From a virus: 30,678 bases of DNA. Every line of letters starts with the position of its first letter. Position 1 is the stretch's first letter. Shown piece by piece: positions 17,423 to 24,390 of this stretch. The notes under the pieces were generated by a model. The model was not told the DNA's origin and made no database searches. It worked only from the letters and a program-made list of their open reading frames with translations. The position numbers were made by a program, and so were the translations under genes. The stretch is taken from positions 1 through 30,678 of the IMG/VR virus record IMGVR_UViG_3300017713_000049; one strand, given 5' to 3'.

Positions 17423-18907
17423 CTTGTCAGCAGGTAGACCTACTAACGCATCTGATAATAATACTAATACCGCTATAGATACCGCACTTCTTATAGAATT
17501 TATAGTGACATCAACAGGGTCATAGACTCCTTTTTCTTTCATGTCAAAACCTAAGTCAGCATCTTCATCGTATTGTATTTTAGGATACTGCATTATCCCT
17601 GCATTATCTAGTAATGTTTCTTCGGGCATAACAAATGCTTCTTTTATAATCTCTAAAGAACTTTGTTCTCCAAAATGTCTAAGTAACACACCACCACCCG
17701 CAATTACTCCGTTTCTTTGTGCGGCCCTAACTGCGTTTACTGCATCATCTATTCTTTCTTTACGCTCTCGTAATTCTATTTCTGTATTAGCACCTACTTT
17801 AATGGATGCAACACCGTCAGTTAATCGTGCAATCCTACGGGTAAGTGTCTGCTTTTCCCAATTATTGTCACTATCATCTAATTGTTGATATAATTTATCA
17901 ATATGTTTTTCATCCCTAGTATCTTTTTCGGTAAGCAACATAGTAGTATCTTTAGTACAATCTGCTTTTAGTACAAAACCTAATTGATTTTCTTTAACCT
18001 CTAAAATATTATCACCTAAAATCTTAGAAAACATATGTCCACCTGTCACTGATTGTATATCCTGTAACCAATCTTGTTGTCCTTGACCCATACCTGCCGT
18101 CTTTACAATACAGGCACTTATCTTTCCTTGTACTACATTAATAAGTATATTAGGTAACATAGCAGGATTATAGTCAGAGCAGAAAATCATTAGTCCTCTA
18201 CCCGCTTTCATAGAAAGTTCAAGAGCAGGTACTAAACTTTCAAAGTTATCTAACCTGTCACTTGTTAATAAAACATTAGAGTTTACTAAATTCTGTGTAA
18301 AGTAAGGGCTAACTGCACCCGACTGTACTTCAAGACCGGATTCTATATTATATATAGTATCGAAACCACTACCGGCCTCTACTGCTATTGCACCTTCCGA
18401 ACCTACTTTGTCCATAACTTCTGCTATCAGATTACCTAAGTCTTCATCGTTGTTAGATGCTATGATAGCAACATTCTTTAACATATCTTTGTCATCAGTA
18501 ACAGGAATTGCTTCTTCTAATAATTTATCTATGATAATTTCAGCCTCTTCTTTTATAGCGTTAGTTAAACCTACTGCATCTTCTCCTCTATGGATAGCAT
18601 CATACCCTATATTACATAGGGCTTGCGCTAATAATGTAGCAGTAGTAGTACCATCACCGGACTTATGTTGTGCTTGTGATGCCACTTCCTTAATTAAATC
18701 TATACCCATTTGTACATAGGGGTCGGGGTCATTTACTGCTTTAGCAATAGTAACTCCATCATTTAATATAAGGGGGAAAGTATCTTCTCTTTGTATAATT
18801 ACAGTTCGGGCGTTTGGCCCTAGAGTTCCTTTAACCGCATTGGCTACTTTGTTTACTCCTTGTAGTAATTTGTTACTTGCTTCTTTACCTGTTATTAATG
18901 TTTTCAT
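17402..18907 (-). CDS. groEL: group I chaperonin GroEL
   Basis: The 501 residues align along the whole length with bacterial-type GroEL. KLLQGVNKVANAVKGTLGPN (13-32) and NDGVTIAKAV (49-58; D50 matches E. coli D52) are ATP-site elements, as is GDGTTTATLL (84-93; D85 matches D87). RIDDAVNAVRAAQRNGVIAG (385-404) ends in the GGG turn; D388 matches the hydrolytic D398. The apical domain is recognisable (LQDIQSVTGG). The Gly-Gly-Met tail is missing, as is some other length, relative to about 545 residues. It is not a thermosome (group II), the usual archaeal chaperonin. TAA of groES touches its ATG, with GGTGAT before it. Probable role: folding of virion or replication proteins with the encoded cochaperonin. 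Confidence 0.95.
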   Translation of the reverse strand: MKTLITGKEASNKLLQGVNKVANAVKGTLGPNARTVIIQREDTFPLILNDGVTIAKAVNDPDPYVQMGIDLIKEVASQAQHKSGDGTTTATLLAQALCNIGYDAIHRGEDAVGLTNAIKEEAEIIIDKLLEEAIPVTDDKDMLKNVAIIASNNDEDLGNLIAEVMDKVGSEGAIAVEAGSGFDTIYNIESGLEVQSGAVSPYFTQNLVNSNVLLTSDRLDNFESLVPALELSMKAGRGLMIFCSDYNPAMLPNILINVVQGKISACIVKTAGMGQGQQDWLQDIQSVTGGHMFSKILGDNILEVKENQLGFVLKADCTKDTTMLLTEKDTRDEKHIDKLYQQLDDSDNNWEKQTLTRRIARLTDGVASIKVGANTEIELRERKERIDDAVNAVRAAQRNGVIAGGGVLLRHFGEQSSLEIIKEAFVMPEETLLDNAGIMQYPKIQYDEDADLGFDMKEKGVYDPVDVTINSIRSAVSIAVLVLLSDALVGLPADKFISKEV

Positions 18908-19120
18908 TTATATCACCGCTATAATATCTGAGAATTTACAATACTTAGTAATACCTTCTGTCTTTAAACTATCTGATTCAATAAGAACCCTAGAACCTAC
19001 ACTTATTTGTGTAGGAACTAGAGAACCTATTGATAGAACGGAGTAAGATGTATTTATGATTAAGCCGCTATCAGACTGTGGGGTTGGTTCAACAATAACA
19101 TTGTTGCCCAACGCTTGCAT
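18908..19120 (-). CDS. groES: GroES-like cochaperonin (short)
   Basis: The protein is 70 residues from ATG 19120, compared with about 95 for cellular GroES. LGNNVIVEPTPQSDSGLII corresponds to the N-terminal GroES strand, ISVGSRVLIES to the central GxxVLF-like strand, and KYCKFSDIIAVI to the C-terminal strand that closes the ring. The mobile-loop region, between LII and SIGSLVP, is short. The ATG overlaps the TAA of the preceding gene (TAATG) and has GGGTGGGAT upstream; an in-frame GTG 9 nt earlier is less likely. Direct adjacency to groEL in the same order as in bacteria supports the call. Confidence 0.85.
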   Translation of the reverse strand: MQALGNNVIVEPTPQSDSGLIINTSYSVLSIGSLVPTQISVGSRVLIESDSLKTEGITKYCKFSDIIAVI

Positions 19121-20316
19121 TAATCCCACCCTTCTGCGTCTACAGTTTCCATAGCCTCTACTTCGTCAAAAGGATACCAACCGTTTACAGATAATTTTTG
19201 TTCATCTGTATCTCTTGTTCTCCATGTTTGACCGACTAATAATATCTTAGTACCTACTGCAAAGTCTACTCTACTACCATGTTCTGATGGAACGTATACT
19301 TCTACTACAGGTGCTACTGATGCTATATCTAAATCAGCACACACAAGAGTATAACCACCGTTATCTCTAGGGTCTATATGAATTACTTCACCTATTACAC
19401 CTACTATTCTATCCCACCAACCGGCTTGGCCGTTGAATTGGTCATAGTAATCACGTAGAGCATCTAATGATGACAACATATTTTCTGAACCTAACAGAGA
19501 AGGTACTAACCCTGTACCGTCAGCCATGATAGGTGCGGCTGAAAAGATTTCTGCTTTACTAGCATCTGCGGTATAGTTAGCCATATCTGCTTTAACGTAG
19601 CATTTCTTACCGTCTTTACCGACACGTAGAGCCATAGTCAAAGGGGTGAATGTTGGGTATTGCATATCTGCCGCTTTACCTTGTGCGGTTACAGTCATCA
19701 TCTTTACTTCATCACTAGAACCTTCTACACGACCTAAGAACATAGATGTTCTTTCTTGTTCGTTTTGTGGTCTTGCATTACCGAATTTAAAGTTTCTATC
19801 TCCACTAGGGAAAGTAGGGTTGTTACTATCCCATACACAGTAGAAGTAAGAGTCACCATCAAGACGCATAGCGTTCTTGTCTAGTTCATTTACATTAGTA
19901 GTATCTTCACCGAAGAAATCTTCTCTAGCATATCTAGTATAAGTTCCATCACCATTATCATTGTATAGTACAATCTTTCCATTGTCTACAAATTGTTGAC
20001 GTACTTCTTCTGACGCACTAATCATTTGACTCTTCATTTTATTGTATAGTATCTTACCCCATTCTTTAGGGCGTGGTACTGATATAAACATACCTTCTAA
20101 TTTAGAAGCACCGGAACGTAGTAGTCTTGAGTTTTCATTTTTAATTTTACTACCGGCTACCTTTAATGCTAGGGCATAACAATCTTGTTCTGATTTACCT
20201 GCATTTTTCCATGCCTCTCCTTGAGCCAACAGGATTTCATCTGTCCTACTCTTGAGAGTGTTTATATCTATATTCAGCGTATTAGCAGTTCTTTGTATTA
20301 TTTTTTCATCTATCAT
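19120..20316 (-). CDS. putative OB-fold ssDNA-binding protein (RPA-like)
   Basis: A 398-residue protein from ATG 20316, which has GGTGATTGAA directly before it; an in-frame extension to 20388 runs back through the promoter and is rejected. The N-terminus (residues 1-60) is helical. KLEGMFISVPRPKEWGKILY leads into an Asp/Asn-rich middle. The C-terminal third (IVGVIGEVIHIDPRDNGGYT, VEVYVPSEHGSRVDFAVGTK, ILLVGQTW) has the strand pattern of an OB fold. With polymerase, clamp, loader and primase nearby and no other ssDNA-binding candidate, an RPA-like role is the best guess, by context and fold pattern and not by a diagnostic motif. It is translationally linked to groES. Confidence 0.5.
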   Translation of the reverse strand: MIDEKIIQRTANTLNIDINTLKSRTDEILLAQGEAWKNAGKSEQDCYALALKVAGSKIKNENSRLLRSGASKLEGMFISVPRPKEWGKILYNKMKSQMISASEEVRQQFVDNGKIVLYNDNGDGTYTRYAREDFFGEDTTNVNELDKNAMRLDGDSYFYCVWDSNNPTFPSGDRNFKFGNARPQNEQERTSMFLGRVEGSSDEVKMMTVTAQGKAADMQYPTFTPLTMALRVGKDGKKCYVKADMANYTADASKAEIFSAAPIMADGTGLVPSLLGSENMLSSLDALRDYYDQFNGQAGWWDRIVGVIGEVIHIDPRDNGGYTLVCADLDIASVAPVVEVYVPSEHGSRVDFAVGTKILLVGQTWRTRDTDEQKLSVNGWYPFDEVEAMETVDAEGWD

Positions 20317-20349
20317 TTCAATCACCTTTTGGTTTTCTATATCCTCTCG

Positions 20350-20370
20350 TCTTACTTCTTTGCTTATAAA
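20350..20370 (-). promoter_or_regulatory. TATA box plus AAGTAAGA box before putative ssDNA-binding gene
   Basis: Minus strand TTTATAAGC, then AAAGAAGTAAGA, in the 59-nt gap after the clamp-loader stop. First T is 54 nt before the ATG at 20316, so a start 30 nt downstream would leave a leader of about 24 nt carrying GGTGA. Confidence 0.7.
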
Positions 20371-20375
20371 GATTA

Positions 20376-21248
20376 TTACCTTATACACATTAAAACAAAA
20401 TTAGAGAGTATAATATCTTCGTCAACACCCATAATAAAATCCCTTTCGGATGTGACGGCGGCTTCTATAACCTTTAATTTACTTGGGGGTTTAGCATTTG
20501 ACTCCATAGCAAAACGGAATACTGCTCTAATACTCTCCCTTTTGTTATCTTTGTCTAGTAGTTTTAATGACTCTTCAAAATCTTTTTCTCTAAAACAAAG
20601 TGTTAAGAATTGTTGGACATCAAACTTCTCGTTCTCTAATGAATGTACAAAGGAATGTTTGTCTTGAGAATTATGATATGCCTGTAATGCGTTGATTGCA
20701 TTTCGTAAATCTCCTCTATGGTTATTAATTATTAAGGCTAAATGATTAGGTGTTATCTCTACGCCTTCTTTACCCGCTATAGTAATTAATCTTTGTTTCA
20801 TATGTTCTTCACTAATAGGGTTGAACTTAAGAACTCTACATCTTGATTGTAACCATATACTTACTTTAGACAAATCATTACAAGTTAGAATAAACCAACC
20901 GTGTGCGTTTTCTATCACACCTTTTAGTGCTGATTGTGCGGCAGGTGTTAATTGGTCTGCCTCGTCTAATAAAAATATTTGCTTCCAATTACCTGTTCTT
21001 GACATAGGCATAAGTTCTTCTTCTACAAACTCTATACCTCTAGTCTTTTTACTACTAGCGTTAAAGATATGTAAGGTACTACCATGTCTCTTTGCTAGAG
21101 CATGAGCCAAACTTGTTTTACCTGTACCTGCTTGTGGACTATAGAATACCATATGTTGCATCCCATTACCTATAGCATTTATAATATCATCTTGACCAAC
21201 TATATCATCTATAGATGGTCTATGTTTTAATGCCCATACTTTACTCAT
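20376..21248 (-). CDS. RFC-like clamp loader AAA+ ATPase
   Basis: The protein (290 aa) starts like replication factor C small subunits (WALKHRPSIDDIVGQ; RP-x7-GQ motif). Walker A is PQAGTGKT (38-45); Walker B is FLLDEADQL (92-100). Sensor 1 is LTCND (N124). The SRC motif with the trans-acting arginine is at 135-137, and sensor 2 is GDLRNAINALQ (179-189). The C-terminal collar is short. It should load the sliding clamp encoded about 4 kb downstream. No separate large subunit is visible in the window. The start has GAGG at 8 nt and lies next to the stop of the upstream basic-protein gene. Confidence 0.92.
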   Translation of the reverse strand: MSKVWALKHRPSIDDIVGQDDIINAIGNGMQHMVFYSPQAGTGKTSLAHALAKRHGSTLHIFNASSKKTRGIEFVEEELMPMSRTGNWKQIFLLDEADQLTPAAQSALKGVIENAHGWFILTCNDLSKVSIWLQSRCRVLKFNPISEEHMKQRLITIAGKEGVEITPNHLALIINNHRGDLRNAINALQAYHNSQDKHSFVHSLENEKFDVQQFLTLCFREKDFEESLKLLDKDNKRESIRAVFRFAMESNAKPPSKLKVIEAAVTSERDFIMGVDEDIILSNFVLMCIR

Positions 21249-21249
21249 T

Positions 21250-21471
21250 TTAATTCCTCATAGGTGTGAACGTTTGGCTTATCCGACTTGTTAATGCTCT
21301 ATGTATTATCAGAACGGTTCTGCATCTATGACTCTTGGCTTGTTTATCAGAACGTGAGACTCTTAATCTTCGTGTCTTTACTCCTTCCTTCATCAACGGC
21401 TCTACATCTATCTGTGCATATCGGTTACGGTTTGGGGATAGCACCTGTTTATCTATCCTCGCCTCGCTCAC
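21250..21471 (-). CDS. small basic protein, unknown
   Basis: A 73-residue Arg/Lys-rich protein (GVKTRRLRVSRSDKQAK) with a GTG start. No family recognised, and the frame alone would not be convincing. Two things support it: a TATA box with the AAGTA box lies exactly 30 nt before this GTG, matching the other promoters, and the stop is adjacent to the clamp-loader ATG. If real it is the first gene of the clamp-loader transcript and would be translated from a leaderless message. The high positive charge suggests nucleic-acid binding. Alternatively the GTG region is only a leader for the loader gene. Confidence 0.55.
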   Translation of the reverse strand: MSEARIDKQVLSPNRNRYAQIDVEPLMKEGVKTRRLRVSRSDKQAKSHRCRTVLIIHRALTSRISQTFTPMRN

Positions 21472-21480
21472 AAATTAAAG

Positions 21481-21501
21481 GCTTACTTCTAAGAATATAA
21501 A
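21481..21501 (-). promoter_or_regulatory. TATA box plus AAGTAAG box upstream of basic protein and clamp loader
   Basis: Minus strand TTTATATTC followed by TTAGAAGTAAGC, within the 43-nt gap. First T is 30 nt before GTG 21471. Confidence 0.65.
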
Positions 21502-21514
21502 GATAATGTAATGA

Positions 21515-21865
21515 CTACGCAAGCGAATCAAAGGTCTTCTCGATTCTCAAAGATTCTAATTGTTTGTACATTTCTGCTAGTTCTGCTTTAAAATCAACGG
21601 GATTAGAATTATCTGTTTCTAATGCCATCAAAACACCTAAGCCCATACCTCTAACTAAATCTAAACTCCATGCTCTTGACATCATTAATTCGGGATTAGT
21701 TACAAAATCATCTATAATATCTATGTCAGTTAAAAAATCAATACAATCTTTAACAAGGTGGCTTTGTCTAATATTCTCGTCCGTCAGTATATCTGCTAAT
21801 AGTGGGTCTGTTCCGTATGCTTGCATCTGTTGTAGTAAATGGAACATAAGTCTGTCTGTATCCAT
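21515..21865 (-). CDS. hypothetical acidic helical protein
   Basis: 116 residues from ATG 21865 (an in-frame TTG at 21874 is less likely). Rich in Asp, Leu and Met, with probable helices throughout (DRLMFHLLQQMQAYG, DCIDFLTDIDIIDDFV, FKAELAEMYKQLESLRI). No cysteines, membrane span or known motif seen. It follows its own promoter with a 54-nt TATA-to-ATG distance and precedes the basic protein and clamp loader. Function unknown; acidic helical proteins of this size are often protein-interaction or DNA-mimic factors, but that is speculation. Confidence 0.65.
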   Translation of the reverse strand: MDTDRLMFHLLQQMQAYGTDPLLADILTDENIRQSHLVKDCIDFLTDIDIIDDFVTNPELMMSRAWSLDLVRGMGLGVLMALETDNSNPVDFKAELAEMYKQLESLRIEKTFDSLA

Positions 21866-21898
21866 AGTAACCAATACTCTTAGCGTCTTAAATTACTT

Positions 21899-21919
21899 TC
21901 GTACTTATTCGCTTATTAA
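21899..21919 (-). promoter_or_regulatory. TATA-like box plus AAGTACGA box
   Basis: Minus strand TTAATAAGC then GAATAAGTACGA, overlapping the stop codon of the upstream zinc protein gene. First T is 54 nt before ATG 21865, the same spacing as at 20350-20370. Confidence 0.6.
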
Positions 21920-22323
21920 GATGTTGATTGTTCTCTTATACAATGTAGACAGACATCACTATTAGGAGGGAAGACTCTAGTTCTACTACAGGAACATTTT
22001 TGAGATTTTGCTTTCTCACTAGGAGTCATAACTGTCAAAGAACGTGTGTAGGTAATATCATCTTTATTTTTAATTAACTCTCTATCTATGTCATAAATTA
22101 AGTGCATAGCCTTAGTTCCTACGGCATTTTCTACTGCTTCTGAACCCGTCGCTACTATCTGTGGATTCTTAGACATAAGGGCCGCTAAACTATGTGGGCT
22201 AGGAACAGTACGAACAGTTTTACGTTGTGCTAACATATCTGCCATTCCTTCTTTTGTCATCTGTCCACACTCAAAAAGTATCTCTACAATGATACGTCGA
22301 ATGCGGCGGTTATTCGCGCTCAT
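21916..22323 (-). CDS. winged-helix protein with C-terminal zinc knuckle
   Basis: A 135-residue protein. The N-terminal part is a probable winged helix: RIRRIIVEILFECGQMTKEG then MADMLAQRKTVRTVPSPHSL, with AALMSKNPQIVATG as recognition end and wing. The last 30 residues carry C110, C112, C125 and C128 (CSCSRTRVFPPNSDVCLHC), a likely zinc site. It is one of several small winged-helix proteins in the window and may regulate viral transcription. ATG at 22323 is also the expected leaderless position relative to a weak TATA-like element 30 nt upstream. Confidence 0.7.
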   Translation of the reverse strand: MSANNRRIRRIIVEILFECGQMTKEGMADMLAQRKTVRTVPSPHSLAALMSKNPQIVATGSEAVENAVGTKAMHLIYDIDRELIKNKDDITYTRSLTVMTPSEKAKSQKCSCSRTRVFPPNSDVCLHCIREQSTS

Positions 22324-22344
22324 ATATCTTGGTAATATATAAAA

Positions 22345-22353
22345 GTATATGAA
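22345..22353 (-). promoter_or_regulatory. weak TATA-like element
   Basis: Minus strand TTCATATAC with its first T 30 nt before ATG 22323, in the 38-nt gap between genes. A second AT-rich tract TTTTATATATT lies closer, at about 20 nt. The AAGTA box is not present, so this is a weak call. Confidence 0.35.
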
Positions 22354-22361
22354 GGGTTTTA

Positions 22362-22553
22362 TTAATCAATATCTAACCACATAGCGGTATAAGCAAAAGA
22401 ATTATCTTGTTGTTCCTGTGTAGGGATTAGATGTTCAGTAGCAGGTGTATTTTCTATAGCAATATATATGTCAGTAAAAGAAATAAAAAAACCTATAAAG
22501 AAACTAACGAATAATACTATAAATATTATACTACATAAGAAGGCTAAACCCAT
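22362..22553 (-). CDS. small membrane protein (63 aa)
   Basis: The N-terminal 30 residues are strongly hydrophobic (LAFLCSIIFIVLFVSFFIGF), long enough for one membrane helix or a hairpin. A polar, Gln/Glu/Thr-rich C-terminal domain of about 35 residues follows (TPATEHLIPTQEQQDNSF). The ATG follows GGTGA and the frame overlaps the end of the upstream gene by 10 nt, suggesting translational coupling. No family recognised; could be a membrane factor acting at infection or lysis. Confidence 0.62.
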   Translation of the reverse strand: MGLAFLCSIIFIVLFVSFFIGFFISFTDIYIAIENTPATEHLIPTQEQQDNSFAYTAMWLDID

Positions 22554-23209
22554 TCATTCACCTTCTGTTTTGTTTTTTTCATACCTTTAGGTAAATCTAT
22601 ACCTTGCTCTCTAATTTCATTACCAACTTCTTTAGAGGTTATAATCTCTTGCCAATACTTATCTCCCATGCGGAAAGGTGGTGGTGCTTGCTCTTTAACT
22701 TTTTGCTTCTTAGGCCAAGCCACACTCTGTCTTTTACCCGTTATAGAATAAGCAAAGATAGCCTTTGTATAATCTTCGGGCAATTCCATATTAGTTTGTG
22801 CTATTAATCTCCAAGTGTCTATATCTTTTACATTCTGTTTTAAAAACACTAAAGCATAGGGAACAGGTAAAGTCTGTATCTGTTTCCACACTCTTAATCT
22901 ATCTGACCAATTAATTATAGAGGTTATAGCAGTTAAGTTTTTGCGGTCACTAGCAACCTTTAGTGACTTATCAATTATTACATTGTCTTCTGTCTTTTTA
23001 GTAATCTTAGGTGCTTTATCTATACATACAATTAGTTTAGTGGTTATATATGGTAGCCAAGCGATAACATCTGCTTCTGTAAATTTATTTGTTCGTAAGA
23101 TATAATTTACTTCGGGATTACTAAGAGAGGTATCAATTTCTTTAACCATTATAACATAGTCGCCTACTAAAAACTGCGAGTCGTCTTTTGTAAAAATCAC
23201 AATACCCAT
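22544..23209 (-). CDS. hypothetical protein, 221 aa
   Basis: Unrecognised protein with alternating strands and helices (VGDYVIMVKEIDTS, WLPYITTKLIVCIDKAP, WKQIQTLPVPYALVFLKQNV). The C-terminal 50 residues are Lys-rich and probably unstructured (KKQKVKEQAPPPFRMGD, then MKKTKQKVNEWV). There is no P-loop, no cysteine pairs and no membrane span. ATG 23209 has GGAG upstream and follows a TATA box at 51 nt, so it begins a transcript that continues into the small membrane gene. The alpha/beta pattern is loosely like a clamp-loader delta core, but without a motif that would support naming it so. Confidence 0.75.
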   Translation of the reverse strand: MGIVIFTKDDSQFLVGDYVIMVKEIDTSLSNPEVNYILRTNKFTEADVIAWLPYITTKLIVCIDKAPKITKKTEDNVIIDKSLKVASDRKNLTAITSIINWSDRLRVWKQIQTLPVPYALVFLKQNVKDIDTWRLIAQTNMELPEDYTKAIFAYSITGKRQSVAWPKKQKVKEQAPPPFRMGDKYWQEIITSKEVGNEIREQGIDLPKGMKKTKQKVNEWV

Positions 23210-23243
23210 GTAACCACTCCAAATTTTTTGCCATGATTTTTAA

Positions 23244-23260
23244 CATACTTACTTTATACA
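23244..23260 (-). promoter_or_regulatory. TATA box before 221-aa gene
   Basis: Minus strand TGTATAAAG then TAAGTATG, overlapping the stop of the upstream gene. First T is 51 nt before ATG 23209; a GGAG ribosome binding site lies in the predicted leader. The second box is closer to TATA than at the other sites. Confidence 0.5.
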
Positions 23261-23508
23261 GTATAGAAAGGGTCATGCTCATAAATATAATCACATATTC
23301 GTTTATATTGAGTAGCAGTTAAACCCCAAGCATCACGCACCGCTTTAGGGGTAATACTATAACCGTTATATTCCCACAAGACACCTCTATCTCCAATAGT
23401 ACCCATCAAACCATCATCTATCATGGCTTGTATAAGAATAGGCATATCATCTTTATAGATAGGTCTAGCAAAAAGACTTACGTTTTTACCTGTGCGCCAT
23501 TTCTTCAT
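23254..23508 (-). CDS. hypothetical protein, 84 aa
   Basis: Small protein with a compact mixed fold. The N-terminal half is KKWRTGKNVSLFARPIYKDD; the C-terminal half YSITPKAVRDAWGLTATQYK followed by RICDYIYEHDPF resembles a helical HTH-like unit. No family recognised. Its ATG overlaps the stop of the zinc/HTH protein gene upstream (ATGA), so both are likely made together, and it may function with that DNA-binding protein. Confidence 0.65.
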   Translation of the reverse strand: MKKWRTGKNVSLFARPIYKDDMPILIQAMIDDGLMGTIGDRGVLWEYNGYSITPKAVRDAWGLTATQYKRICDYIYEHDPFYTV

Positions 23509-24122
23509 TCTATAACCTCATAATCTACTGTGACAGGTGCTTTAAGTGCCGCCATCCTAAACTCTATTTGGTCTAGTAATTGCGGATTAGTACCAAGAAC
23601 ATCTACAAGTATATTTGACATATGATTCATTTGTGATTGTGCTAATAATAATTGAGAATCTACACCTATCTCTTTCTTCAATTGACCTACTAACTTTAGG
23701 CTTGAATTTGCTTGACCGATTAACTTAGCCGCATCAGCAACGAAATCGGAAGTGATACCGCCGTGTGCTTCCTTTCTTTCTTCTAACTCATCTAGGTACG
23801 ATGCTATTCTATTCACAATATCTTCTGCCGCATCTAACGTATTTATAGATTGTTTTCTTGCTTCCTCTACGTGTTCTGCTTCTTCGGGGTCAAACTCTAC
23901 GTGACTCTCCATGTGCTTCATTACTGTACCTTCCGACCAACTATATTTACTCTCTAAATAATCGGGAGTAGTATCACCGTTATTTAATTCTATTTCAAAT
24001 TCTTTCTTCTTTTTGTGGTCGCATAAAGCACACCCGCCATCAAGAACCCATCTAAGAACTTCCATAGCAAACATATCGTTTTCATTTCTTAATCTTTGTT
24101 GTATTTCAAATCTAGTTTTCAT
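23505..24122 (-). CDS. zinc-knuckle/HTH protein, possible small terminase subunit
   Basis: A 205-residue protein. C31 and C34 (CALC) and H70 and H74 (HMESH) flank a short HTH-like stretch (IELNNGDTTPDYLESKYSWS). The CxxC...HxxxH pattern around an HTH is typical of phage DNA-binding proteins related to small terminase subunits. The rest is helical: EEAEHVEEARKQSINTLDAA, later SSLKLVGQLKKEI and LLLAQSQMNHMSNILVDVLG, suited to oligomerisation. A role in DNA recognition for packaging is a guess; no large terminase is visible in the window. A regulator is the alternative. The start overlaps the preceding gene by 11 nt. Confidence 0.6.
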   Translation of the reverse strand: MKTRFEIQQRLRNENDMFAMEVLRWVLDGGCALCDHKKKKEFEIELNNGDTTPDYLESKYSWSEGTVMKHMESHVEFDPEEAEHVEEARKQSINTLDAAEDIVNRIASYLDELEERKEAHGGITSDFVADAAKLIGQANSSLKLVGQLKKEIGVDSQLLLAQSQMNHMSNILVDVLGTNPQLLDQIEFRMAALKAPVTVDYEVIE

Positions 24123-24390
24123 TTTTTAAACCCCACTCTACTCTTTGTTTTTTAACGCTTATAATATCGGGATGGTCTGCCAACCATCTTGATAATTCTC
24201 TTTGTGTAGGACACATTCTTGATTGACATAATAGTTTATCTTGAGCCGCACTACCATATGAACCAATCATGTAGGCTTCTGCTATAATAACATTACTTGT
24301 GACAAACGGAAGTTTATCATCTCTCCTATTCTGTAAGTATTTTCTTACTGCGGGCCACCAAGCCTTTGTCGTTTTTGATTTTCTACCCAT
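24112..24390 (-). CDS. small winged-helix-like protein
   Basis: 92 residues. The C-terminal half, MCPTQRELSRWLADHPDIIS followed by VKKQRVEWGLKN, fits a winged-helix recognition helix and wing: a helix ending in RWLADHP, then a strand with the closing Trp. This resembles the wings of other small regulators in the window. The N-terminal half (WWPAVRKYLQNRRDDKLPFV) is basic. The ATG follows GGTGA and lies next to the stop of the MCM-like gene. DNA binding is likely; target unknown. Confidence 0.6.
   Translation of the reverse strand: MGRKSKTTKAWWPAVRKYLQNRRDDKLPFVTSNVIIAEAYMIGSYGSAAQDKLLCQSRMCPTQRELSRWLADHPDIISVKKQRVEWGLKNEN

Noticed and set aside
17402-19120. Bacterial phage origin suggested by GroES-GroEL
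   Set aside because: The replication proteins and TATA promoters are of archaeal type; lateral transfer of the chaperonin pair explains the data better, though this is not proven.
20317-20388. N-terminal extension of the putative ssDNA-binding protein that shares the peptide FISKEV with the GroEL C-terminus
   Set aside because: The shared peptide is the promoter motif read in the same frame at both places; the true start at 20316 has GGTGA before it.
22334-22344. TTTTATATATT as the TATA box of the gene at 22323
   Set aside because: Only about 20 nt from the ATG, too close for the spacing seen elsewhere; the weaker element at 22345-22353 fits better.
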